Assembly: GCA_047495785.1 (NCBI GenBank)
Contig: JBLDXI010000003.1
Location: forward strand, 4,464,001 to 4,528,000
Source of the DNA: Lepidodermella squamata
Taxonomy: Eukaryota > Gastrotricha
Direction of reading: 5' to 3'
DNA: 64,000 bases
Positions within the stretch are counted from its first letter, which is position 1, and each line of letters begins with the position of its first letter. A program made the position numbers and the translations under genes. The notes under the pieces were generated by a model that had not been told where the DNA came from, made no database searches, and was given only the letters and a program-made list of their open reading frames with translations. This document shows, in pieces, positions 10,814 to 21,100 of the stretch.

Positions 10814-11920
10814 CTGAAAGTTGAAGAAAAGCACTTTAGAATGATGACGCGCCAGTTATAGAAAAAAGCGATAGGGAAGCAATTAATCATCCACTGTATT
10901 AGCTCTAACGTAACGTAAGGTGGAATAGAGCACTATACATCGGAAATTCGAACCCAATGATTTACTATAACTGAGAAAATCCACTGATATAAATTAAAAT
11001 GGTGAGAAAGGGTTACTACCAAAGTGTGGGTAGACGTAATCCTCACCTTCATGATCTTCGCGATTCGTCACGATTATCTCAATTTTAAATGAGTAACTTG
11101 ACTCGTTTTACATAAACAGTACAGCTACTACCTACGATGATATTATAAAAGTATGTATGTTGTTTTTTCCTTGCGAAGTGACGTTGCCGTAACGTAGTAG
11201 TTGCTAAAAAGTGGTGACGAAGGAAACAGTTGTACTGCAGCACTAAGAAGTCCGGATGTTAATGAACAAAAACGGTAGCAAAAATTTCAACTGACATAGT
11301 CATATTGTGACAGTATGGGCCACAACGGCCGAGCTAATGTTTTCGCTGTGTAGAAACAATGTTAGCTGCAGGTAACTCGGGTTCCCTGATGAACTGATGA
11401 TCAAAGTCGGAGAACAAAAGCTGTTAAGAAATGCAGATGCTAGACTGCACACGCATTGAAACACGGCCGGCCGCTTTTTGCAGCCTGTGCTATCCCGACG
11501 ACGTACCTACTCATTATTAGTGTATCGCGCATCGGCTATAAACAATTCGCAGGTGAATTGATGGTGACACCGAGATGCGCGCGAGGACGCCAGCATTATT
11601 CAAGTACGACGCCGATCGCTTAGCTTTCGTTTGTTGTCGCCTGATGGTTCAAAATGTGGCCTTTTACGTCTCTGTCTAGTTCAGCCCATGGTCCATTGAT
11701 ACAACACGCTTCGGTATCGTTGTTTACAGCAAACCACTGCAAATTTCGCTGAATCACTCAGGTATACCAAAACGCTTAACAAAATTTTGAACCGAACATC
11801 GGTGCGAAAAAACGCGCACCGAGCAGAATATAATGATTCATTAATTGAAGCTAATTTGTAATACAAAGTTATAGGACGCCACCATCCGTGAGTTAATCGG
11901 TGCTTTTTTTGTTCTGAACC
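10814..11920. promoter_or_regulatory. Divergent intergenic region between CUB/discoidin gene and protease homologue
   Basis: About 1.1 kb between two genes transcribed outward. It must contain the first exon of the CUB/discoidin gene and both promoters. A ctataaac box at about 11536 could serve the + gene but lies nearly 400 bases before its ATG. No other strong signals seen. Confidence 0.4.
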
Positions 11921-13302
11921 ATGCAAGCTGTTCTGTTATTAGTAGCACTGTTGCAACTTTGCAGTTGTCTCGAGGTCTTCCGTAGATACCGAGGGGGAGG
12001 CATTTTAGACTGCCGCTATACATATTGCGACCCAAGTTGGCTCGAATCTTGTGACGCGGATCATCCTTGTCGGGACGGCTCATGTTGCTCGTATCGTGGA
12101 TTTTGTGGCAGATCAATAGAGTTCTGCACGAACGGGTGCCAATCGAACTGCCAGTTGTCTAGTCCTGCACAGGAGCCGAGAGCATCAGTCGCAACTGCTA
12201 CATCTGAAGTTCTTCAGGCTGACCTCCCACCGCTGCCGAATCCACCTGAAACTCCAGGGATTTCGGTGCAGCAGCAACTTGACGACCAGTTAGTTGAGAC
12301 CTTTGAAGATCCATATCCTGGAATTGATGATCAAGTCTGCGGAATCGAAAAATTTCCTGGGTCGACTCATGTGCCGTGGCAAGTTCGTTTGTGGATTCAC
12401 AATAAAGACGGTAGCACAACCCAGTGCAGCGGTAATAATAATTTTAAACCACTAAAATGAGAAGGCAAATCAATTTTCAACCGCACACAGGTGCTTTGCT
12501 GAATTCTAGAACTATCGTAACATCGGCGAGATGTGTTCAAGGGCAAGAAAAAACAATTAATGAACTAATTCCTCATAATAAACTGTTGTTGTTTAGAGCC
12601 GAAACTATTCAGGCGCATCTTGGCGATTACGACACGATAAAGACTGACCCATGGGAACGAGTCGTCCTATGTTCATGCCGCTGCAAAATTCATCCTGATT
12701 TCGATGGGCGCAGTCCAGACCATGACGTTGCTCTGTTGACTTCATGCACAGGTGCTCCATGGGTCGAGTATTCCGAACACATCAAACCCGTTTGCCTACC
12801 CGCTTTACTACCCAGCCAAATGCAAGATAAATCGAAAATTCTGCGGAAATATCGAAATGCCACTATCAGCGGTTGGGGCAAGGCGCGGGCAGGGCTGACG
12901 AACTGGTGGGCGTTCCGTATGAGTAGAATCAGGGCTCGTCTACTCATGCCTGACGTGTGCCACGAAATATGGAACCAGCTGAATGTCGGGACAGGTAACT
13001 CGACCCTGTGCACCATGAGCAATTTCTGCCGTGGCGATTACGGAGCGCCGCTTTACGGCTACATCTGGAGCCGCCGCGCTGTTCTCATCGGAATTACTTC
13101 ATTTTTCAACTCTGATTGTGGCAGACCGTGAGTCGAAACTGACAATATTTCACACGTTTTATACTGCGAATATTTTAGGCATGCCCTGACAGCTCTATCA
13201 GATGTCATCAACAATTTAAGCTGGATTCGGAAGGAAGCGAGTGGATCGCTGCATTTTGTCGCCATCGATCAATCGTCAACAACAAGAACACCCATAATTT
13301 GA
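11921..13302 (+). CDS. Hevein-domain, trypsin-fold serine protease homologue (predicted inactive)
   Basis: Three exons in phase (11921-12431, 12491-13127, 13179-13302) encode 423 residues. Residues 1-16 are a signal peptide. Residues 44-77 form a hevein-type chitin-binding domain with eight cysteines and the core CSYRGFCGRSIEFC, comparable to hevein CSQWGWCGSTDEYC. A linker of about 70 residues follows, then a chymotrypsin-fold domain from about 147: CGIEKFPG, PWQVRLWI, the HDVALL motif with Asp249, and the ISGWG block (296-300). The catalytic histidine motif TAAHC reads TSARC (Arg184), and the serine motif GDSGGP reads GDYGAP (Tyr354). Two of three triad residues are thus absent. Such clip-less serine protease homologues act elsewhere as cofactors or lectin-like binders. 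A chitin-related role in cuticle or immunity is inferred. Confidence 0.87.
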
Positions 13303-14085
13303 AGAATGATTTCAGATTTATTGTTTCGTTTTCTCCATTTTTTTCGGTCGAATTACTCTTGTTGTTGTTATTGTTGTTATTTTAAAATTTACAAGAACTA
13401 GTTGTATAATATTGTCATATAAACAAGCGTCAAAAATTTCCCTATTTCAACAACGTGCAGCAGCAGGCCTTCGCTGATGAGTTCAGTAGTTATAAATTTG
13501 TTGCCTCAAAAGTGAGAGTGAGAAATTCACAGTGCACGATGGTTGAATCTTCGTTTTATATTATAGCTTCCAAGTCGTTAGTAATGAGATTACAATAATA
13601 ATAATAATAGTTTAATAAATGCAATAATAATGCTGTTCGTAATAAAAATGTGTTGAGAATAAAACAGTGCATCCGCAGCTATCGTTCGTCGAATTTTTAT
13701 CACAAGATGTGAGCGCGTTTCTCGTGCAGATTCCGCGCCCGAATCAACTACTCCGACATTCAACAACAAAAGACAGCGAGAGATTTCGGTTGAAGAAGGA
13801 AGCAGACGAGAAATGATAGCACTTCCGAACTGTAGTTATTGCATCTTTGAGAAAGAAGATTTTACACAAGGCTACTATGGTACAAAACAACCGTTACACA
13901 TAAACAATGCAACAAGAAACAACAACGCTTCAGTTCAGTAAAAATGTAGGAAGACCCGTTTTTTTCCTCACGATCAAACCAACGATCGCAAGTGTGTCAA
14001 CACAACAAAGTCAGGCAGAGCATTTGACAGCAGATTGATGTTATATTGAACAAATTGTTGAAATAGCTTAATCTTCTCCTCCGCC
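13303..14085. other. Convergent 3' flanks
   Basis: AT-rich spacer between the protease homologue (+) and the small membrane-protein gene (-). It has an aataaa at 13614-13619, a possible poly(A) site for the + gene, and an (ata/aat)n-rich run near 13590-13640. No coding signal seen. Confidence 0.55.
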
Positions 14086-14642
14086 TCAAACGTTGAGGTT
14101 CCGACTGCGCCGTGGCGGGGCGGTTTGCTGCGCGTTCGACGACCGGCGCTGCTGCTGCGGCGGCGCCTGGCTGCGGTGGTTGCTCGAGCCGTTGGCCATC
14201 TGGTTGGCGGAAGACGAGTGCCGCATCGCTTGCTTGCCCTGCTGCGGCCGGTGCACGCCTGGGGGCCGCGACGGCAGCACTGGCGAGGCGTCTTGTTCAT
14301 CGAGCAGGTAGGCGCCCGACGGGTGGGGCCGCACCACCATTTGCGGGTTCGATTCGCCATGCATTTGTTTCCGATGCGCCGCAATAGCCGCTTCTATTTA
14401 AATAAAAAATAACCACGATTCAATGCAAAATCCACCTTGAAAAATTAACTCACTCTTCTGTTTTAACACGTCGCAATAGCAGACAATCATGACGTAGATA
14501 AAATAGATCACAGGGATGCCGAAAGCAACAAAACTGTTCCGAAGAAAAATGAACTAGATAATTCCAGAAAAATTCGAAATAATGAAGCGACTTACACGAC
14601 CCACCATTCTCCAATGTCGAATTGAATACCGTCATCAGCCAT
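14086..14642 (-). CDS. Small single-pass membrane protein with Q/R/P-rich tail
   Basis: Not recognised. Three small exons join in phase (14596-14642, 14454-14533, 14086-14393), giving 144 residues. The order is an acidic N-terminus MADDGIQFDIGEWW, one hydrophobic helix at about residues 14-35 with aromatic edges, and a basic stop-transfer segment KQKKAAIAAHRKQ. A roughly 95-residue hydrophilic tail rich in Gln, Arg, Pro and Ser follows. The absence of a signal peptide and the charge pattern suggest a small integral membrane protein with a cytosolic tail. The splice sites are standard (gtaagt, gtgagt donors). The tail is GC-rich compared with the flanks and also gives open frames on the other strand, which I regard as shadows. 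Confidence 0.6.
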
Positions 14643-14660
14643 AGTAATAGAGATGTGTTG

Positions 14661-14897
14661 TTAAAATCGAGCTGTTTTATAAGAGCTGATCACGGGATGC
14701 TGCGGAGCAAATGTGTTGTTATTAAATATGTCTAAAAATGAGCGTGGATATTGAAATTTCCATGAATAGGCAGCAAGAAGTGTAGCAGAAAAAACACGAC
14801 CCGCAGCATGTATATAGTCAGTCATACAAAGCACTACTACGAGTAGTGCAAGCGCACGTATTGTGAAAAGCTGCCCGCTGTTATAACTATTTTTCAT
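14661..14897 (-). CDS. Possible short secreted-peptide ORF
   Basis: An ATG-started frame of 78 residues just upstream of the small membrane-protein gene, same strand. It begins MKNSYNSGQLF followed by a hydrophobic run (ALALLVVVLCM), as in a signal peptide, and has no recognisable domain. It could equally be chance sequence in the promoter or leader of the gene at 14086-14642. Confidence 0.2.
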   Translation of the reverse strand: MKNSYNSGQLFTIRALALLVVVLCMTDYIHAAGRVFSATLLAAYSWKFQYPRSFLDIFNNNTFAPQHPVISSYKTARF

Positions 14898-15442
14898 GTT
14901 ATTACTGCAGTCGCTTATACGTTTAGGCATACGTGTGTGCCGTACAACGATGCAACGTTGCTAGAACACTACAATAGCTAGAATAGTAGCATAGGCTATA
15001 CTTTTCATGCTAGTGAGCACCAGCCAAACATGCTAGTATGGAACATAAGCCGTCGCAGTCGCATTCACGTGCGCGGGACAGACCGTAGGTGGCACCGCCT
15101 CGACTCAAGGCGGCTAATATGCGAGTCGTGCGCTGTCTTTTCGTGACGTCTTTACTTCCTGGCTAACGCGCGCATAGATATTTACCGATGCCAACAATAA
15201 CAGGGCTGTATAGGGTGATATAACCCGCTGCGGAACCACACAAACAAAAGCCGCGTGTTTGTTCGATTGGTGACTGCCGTAGCCATCCATCTTATCCTCA
15301 TTATTAGTAAGACGCGCTGGTGTTTGAGCATTCACTAATATTATGCTTACGGGTCAAACAAATTTAAAACAATCACTTTTAATAAGATTCTGATGAAAGA
15401 TCACGATTACCACAGTTTACAAAATGAACAATCAGCTAAAAA
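14898..15442. other. Intergenic spacer
   Basis: Between the small membrane-protein gene and the CWC27 stop codon. No coding sequence, repeat or clear poly(A) hexamer for CWC27 was seen. Confidence 0.5.
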
Positions 15443-17161
15443 CTAGACACCCTCCTTCGCACGTTTACCGTCGCGCTTAGACGCCCTGCCTTCGGCCTTG
15501 TCGGCTTCGCGACGCCGCTTGTTCAGCGGGTTTCGAGGATCAAACATGCTGTAACGCTCTTCGTCAACGCGAACAGCCAGTGGATCAATGACTCTGGTTT
15601 CAGTCGTGTCCAAGTTATTAATATCTTCCTTATCGCTTTTAAAAACGAGCCGACTTCGCATCCATGAAAGATCGTCAGCGCCACTCGGTTCGGCAGTGTC
15701 TTCGCCTTCGCTCTCGCCATCTTCATCGAAATCTACAAGCTTGGTTGTAACAGACTTCAGTTTAGACTGGAATTTCGCCAACAGGTCCAGCGTGGCTTTC
15801 TCGCGTTCGGGACCTTTTGTGACAGTGCTCGGTTTTGTTTGTTGACGGTACCGCTCCCGCTCCTCAGTCCATGACGCTAGGGCTTCATGCTTTGTGTCGG
15901 CCTTCTTCGTTTCTTCCAATTTTGCCGCATCTTTCGCCTTGCTTTGCTGAACAAGCTCTTGCTTCAACTTAGCTATCTCCTCTTTGATGGCCCTTCGCTT
16001 CTCTTTTTCGGCTGAATCTTCTTCGTCTTCGTCTGAAGAATGTTTCCTCGACGTTTTCGATCGTTCCTTACCCGCAGCTCGATCGTCGGCTGCCTTTTTG
16101 AGTGCTCCGGCTAATCTGCTGGTAACGGCTTTCGAATCCACTTCAATTTTTTCGCTTCGATCGGCTTCGTCTTCCGAATCGTTGTCACTGAGCGATTTCT
16201 CTGGAGGTGATTTAATCTCCTCTTCCTTTTGCGGTTTCGAATCGTCAACAGCTGGTATGCTTAGCAATCGAGGATCATTGGCAAGATCGTGACTACTTTT
16301 GCCTTTCTTATGTTCTATTTTCTAAATTTGAACACTCAAAATGCCAAAATTTATATCATAAGAAGCAATTTGCGAACCTCAGTGACTTCAGCAAGTACTT
16401 CATCATCTTCCATTGCTTCTTCGCCAAATGAAAGCAGGGAGAAATTTCTGAGGTGGGATGATAATGACAACAAGAAAGAGGTAAGTCACGAGAAATTACA
16501 TACTTGGTTGCTTTCGCGGAAGAAGATGGTTTTTCCTTACTGCGCTTCTCTTCTTTAGATTTTACAACTCGAGGCGTAACATCTGGAAAAGGATTGCTGA
16601 TGACTTCACTTCGCAGAATTTTATGAGGGTGGTAAGGTCTTTCATCATGATCAACAGCGGGTTCGCCCAAATTTATCATATTGTAAATCGTATCCCCCAC
16701 AACCTGCGAAACAGATGAATAAAGAAATTTTACAAAGATTACCAGTACGCAATTGAAAATCATACTTTTCCGAATATGGTGTTTTTGTTGTTGAGCTCGG
16801 GGCATTTGTCCAATGTGAAGAAAAATTGACTCTTATTGTCATCCGGCTCGTTACTCGCCATCGCAACTAGACCTCGCCTCACAAACCGCAGTCGCGTATG
16901 GAATTCATCTTTAAATGGCTGACCGTAGATGGATTCGCCTCCGTCACCTGTGCCTGTGGGGTCGCCACCTTGAACTAAGAAGCCTTTGGAAACGCGATGA
17001 AATATGGTTTTGTCATAGTATCCATCAAGGCAATGCTGAACAAAGTTCCTGCAAGCCTTGGGAGCTTCTTTCGACCAAAGTTCGATTTCAATTGGACCAA
17101 CAGATGTCTCAAGCAGAACTTTTCCATTGGTTGGCGGTTCCAATATGTATATATTACTCAT
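15443..17161 (-). CDS. CWC27: Spliceosome-associated cyclophilin CWC27
   Basis: Peptidyl-prolyl isomerase-fold protein of the activated spliceosome (Bact stage). Four exons in phase: 16766-17161, 16504-16703, 16378-16447 and 15443-16321, giving 514 residues (human 472). The start MSNIYILEPPTNGKV matches human MSNIYIQEPPTNGKV. The cyclophilin core has FHRV, GGDPTGTGDGGESIYG and SQFFFT. The position that is Trp in active cyclophilins is Glu (PELNNKNTIFG), as in human CWC27, which binds but barely isomerises proline. Exon 3 encodes KNFSLLSFGEEA, identical to human, and the C-terminus keeps FDPRNPLNKRRRE (human YDPRNPVNKRRRE). The middle is a charged, coiled-coil-prone region. An in-frame extension exists upstream of the ATG, but conservation fixes the start at 17161. 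Confidence 0.95.
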
Positions 17162-17354
17162 TCTATACTCAATATATAATTGCTTTGATTCAAGCATATA
17201 TTTAGGCACATAGAACAATCGATTAGTTAATTGGAAAGACGCATAAAAACAATATGTGTAGTCAAAATGACCAGAGGCAGACACGAAAGACGCGTTCATC
17301 TGAAAACTCAATTCTGACTTCTGACGTCATATTAGAAAAAGCAAATTTATATTA

Positions 17355-17777
17355 TTAAAAAGAATGCAACCTAGAAGAACAAGATATGGCTGAAAGCGCC
17401 GTTTTTGGCATTACAGGATAGAATGGTTGCAGAATGGTTGGTAATGCGTCAAGTAGCACCAAGCCAACTTCAAAGCCCGCGTAACTGAAAATCTGCGGCG
17501 CAGCTTGAAAAACTTGCGCATACTGCGGCAAATTTAAAAAAAGTTTTACGGAAACATTTAAAAAAGTATGATAACATAGATTTGTCAGGAAATTAAATAG
17601 CAAGTCAAAGTCATAAACTCCATTGCCCGCTAAAAATATTTGAACTGCTCGCTCGAGTTCAGGTTTGGCTTTGAATTGAACGAGCCGGTCCCGACTTGCT
17701 GTATGGCTCCGTTGACTTCTTGAATTCGTGTCCGCATGGAAAGCAGGGAAACCTGTACAGGGGTTGTAAATCGTCAT
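17355..17777 (-). CDS. Hypothetical 140-residue protein
   Basis: Not recognised. An ATG-started frame on the same strand as CWC27, ending about 190 bases before the CWC27 start. The first half is hydrophilic and includes KAKPELERAVQIFLAGNGVY, a helix-like segment that looks conserved-domain-like. The second half is more hydrophobic. A short intron may lie near 17510-17560, where a ...ttgccgcag acceptor-like sequence occurs, so the C-terminal part is uncertain. Its ATG is 333 bases from the divergent SZT2 start. Confidence 0.4.
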   Translation of the reverse strand: MTIYNPCTGFPAFHADTNSRSQRSHTASRDRLVQFKAKPELERAVQIFLAGNGVYDFDLLFNFLTNLCYHTFLNVSVKLFLNLPQYAQVFQAAPQIFSYAGFEVGLVLLDALPTILQPFYPVMPKTALSAISCSSRLHSF

Positions 17778-18110
17778 TTTCCACGAGCCGAGACGGCGCC
17801 AGGGTTCCGCCGCTGGTAGAGGGGTGGGCGTGCTACTATCATCAGTGATAACACTGAATGTACTTATTCGATATTTTGTGAAGCCGCTTATGAAAGCCCG
17901 CTCACCAATTTGCTGACGTCATAATAAGTATACATTTTCGTTCATGTCAGATCTCTGGTTGTGCGATAAATCATCGCGCAAAGGAGAATTTTTGTCTAGG
18001 GATCTCTTTTCTCGGGTCGAATATCCGGACCCTTTCGATTTGCACCTTTCACTTCGAACCTTTGTAGAATTATCATTAACAATACTTTGAATACTTTATT
18101 TAGGTTCAAG
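17778..18110. promoter_or_regulatory. Short divergent promoter region upstream of SZT2
   Basis: 333 bases between the ATG of the hypothetical - gene and the SZT2 ATG. The bases before the SZT2 ATG include tttag, so part may be leader intron. No TATA box seen. Shared bidirectional promoter use is inferred from spacing only. Confidence 0.4.
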
Positions 18111-21100
18111 ATGAGTGGACTTATTGATTTAAGCCGCGATAAATGGGACCTATCTGACACCGAGGCTCATTTGCTCCTTCTACATTTGCTCGAGCCAGCT
18201 AAAGTATGTTTCTGTTCTGGGCATTAGTTTTATTCCAATATTTGTTCATGGCAGGATGAAAACTTGACAGCTCAAGTTCAAGAACTTTCTTTTGTTCATC
18301 ACCATTTCATATTCGTGGTTGATTTATCTCCATCAGTATTTTCAGTGGTACGTTGACGTTTGGGCGAATTAAGCGATTTTTAGCATTTCAATTTGCAGGC
18401 TTCTGATGGCGATTATGTGGTATACGATGGTATCTTAGCATCGCTGTTCCTTACATTGAAGCGCCTTATCGCTTTATCGACTGAGTGGAAAGAATCTGCT
18501 GTAACTCAATCCTCACCGCGGGAAATACGAATTTCCGTCGTGGGCTTTTCAACAGTTCACACGCCTAATGCAAGACAGGCTTTTCTGCTGTGTGCTCCTC
18601 TGACTGAAGAAACGTTGAAGTATTTAATGGAGAAGCTGTCAGAATATGTGAAGCTTGTTGTGCAACAATACGAGCCGATAGCAAAAAACTGGCTGGTTGG
18701 CGATGTAAGATCGTTATAAACCGCAAGCATGTCGCGTATTATTTATTGTTCTATAGAGCGACGATCAGGTGCTACTTATTCCTGGCCTGTTCGAGTCAGA
18801 TGCAAGTGACGAGGATGATGAAATTTCTCGCAGCGAGTTGAAAAAGAACAAGCCAACGCTGGAACTCGGCACAAGTGACATTGCCATGATCGATCAAATG
18901 AGAATTGCTCACCGCATAGCTCAACTGACCGTTGGCAAAGCTAGAACAGGTATTCCCTTCGAAACGTGACAATGTGCTGCTAATTTTATATTTAGTCGCT
19001 GTATTCATCACGGATGGTGTTACTGATTTGCCCACGCCTGCGGTTGTCGATTACTTGATATCACAATTTCGATGCAACTGCATTCCGTGTTGTTTTATCT
19101 TACCATCGTCGACGGAGCCATCCTATCAGCATAAACGAGTCGGACTGGCTCCTTCGACTTACTTTGCTCATGTTGTCAACAGGTCACTGCTTGACACAAT
19201 AGCCGCTGCGACGAATGGCGTTGTTTGTCACGTTGCTCGTCAGCCCAACGGAACATTTGTCCTTAGCGAGACGGTTATCGAACGGCTATTACACGAGAAA
19301 ATTCCCTGCGTCGGCTGTCACGCTTTTGATTCGTCATCACCCACCCCGCAGCTTATTCGCATTCCTTATCGAAAGCTACCGGTGCCTGCAACAGTCACTG
19401 TCTACGCCCTGGTTTCAACCAGATTTTCGCACGGCTTTAAGAAATGCCGATCTACCAGACCGGAATCACCAACTGATGCTAATTTATGCTTGAAGTGGCA
19501 CCCACGAATCACCATCCGTTATTTCATATCACAAACCATTCTTGAGGTGTGGCTCGAAGGAGAACCTGAAATTCTACAGGCTGTTTACCCTATGGATGGC
19601 GAGGTGGACTCTGGTTCTGTCCCTAATATCGAGGAGACCTCTGCCTCGCGACCGCTTCGAGGCAATTCAAGGCAAACAATTGCGACTCAAACCGGCAGAG
19701 ATTTGTTTCGTTACATGAATCGACTTGCTGTAATCGACGATTTGATGATGAAAATCTATAACACTGAAGCCGCTACTATGCCAGCTGATCCGGTGCTTTC
19801 TGCTGTTCCTTTATTCGTTTATATTCCTAAAGACCGCCAACTAGCTGCTCATGAGTCACTGCGCCAGCGTGAAACTGGCGGGAAGAAACCCAGTGCCTCA
19901 GACGCTGAGGGTGAAGTGGAAGATATTTCGGCGTTTTTGTCATATTGGCGAACTGTGGCAACGTTGAACTTGGCGACGATGAAGTTAATTTTCCTGACTC
20001 GCAATATGCAGTATTTTCTAAATTATGATCGACCCTTGCCAAAAGTATTACTTACGGCATCTAGCCCTGGCGTTGGACCCGCCCCTCGCCAAACCTCGGC
20101 CTTAGCCTGCCGCTTGGCTCTCAACAACATTGTAACGTATCTTCGAACGAGTTGGGCAAGCTTGGAGTTGATTGAAAATCGTGCTTTCGTCAAATTCATT
20201 TCCGACCCGCTTTACTGCATCGTTCGACTTTCAGATCGCCATTCTCCCGTTGCGAGTATAAACGTGTCGTTCTTGCGAGGAACTGAGAAAAAGATTATTG
20301 AAGAAGTTCTTGGGGATTTAACGCGGCATTTCGAACAAAGCATTCTATCCTCGACGAAGCATACTGAAATCGCTGCTCTGTATCCGCTTTCGCTTCACCT
20401 TGATTCCTTTCTCGTTGAACCAAATGCGTGGTTGGCGAATTTTACATCGTTGAATATTATTCCCGAGTATCACACGCTTTTGACGTCGATTGAACACAGC
20501 CAGCCGGCCCGAATTAGGCCGATGACCAACGCCACGCTACTTTCACGCATCTATCGTGCAGACAGAGTCGTTTATGAGTTGTGCTTACCTGGCGGAATGG
20601 CTCCTCGAGCTCTTTTCAACCGAGTTCTCCGCGCCTTTATCAAGCGGAAATTAGCGAATGGCTACAGATTTTCCTCTGCTTCGGGCAGTTTTCTTTGCTT
20701 CGGAATGGAAATAGAGGAATCCAGCGACGAATCTGTTGAACAGGCGGAAAATCGTTCGTTTTTAAAGCCGTTCATTCAGTACAATTTGTCATACTCTGTC
20801 GAAGAATATTGCCCTGTTACGAATGGACAGGGCGAAAGTAATGGTAAAAATAGCAATGTTCACAATACTAAGACTGATGGCGAGAAAAGTGATTCAAGGC
20901 CTTTGAGTGCGGCAACGACTATGCAACCACCCCGCAGATTTTCTGTTGCTGTCGGCGTTTCTGGACTAGAAACACTCATGTTTCGTATTGTGACAGAGCT
21001 GTGGGCCCTGCCGGTCGGTGTTAACGATAGCGCCGGGTCGGGTCATAGACTCGACAAAATCATCGTCGAAACTCACAAACAAGACTTCCAACTGATCACA

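Noticed and set aside
10814-10890. ATG at 10890 spliced to the CUB/discoidin exon at 10813
   Set aside because: It would be in phase, but the intron would be only 35 bases, shorter than any other intron seen here.
14093-14412. Several overlapping + frames of 70-95 codons, Arg/Ala/Gly-rich
   Set aside because: Antisense to the Q/R/P-rich tail of the small membrane-protein gene, whose own exons have good splice sites and phase.
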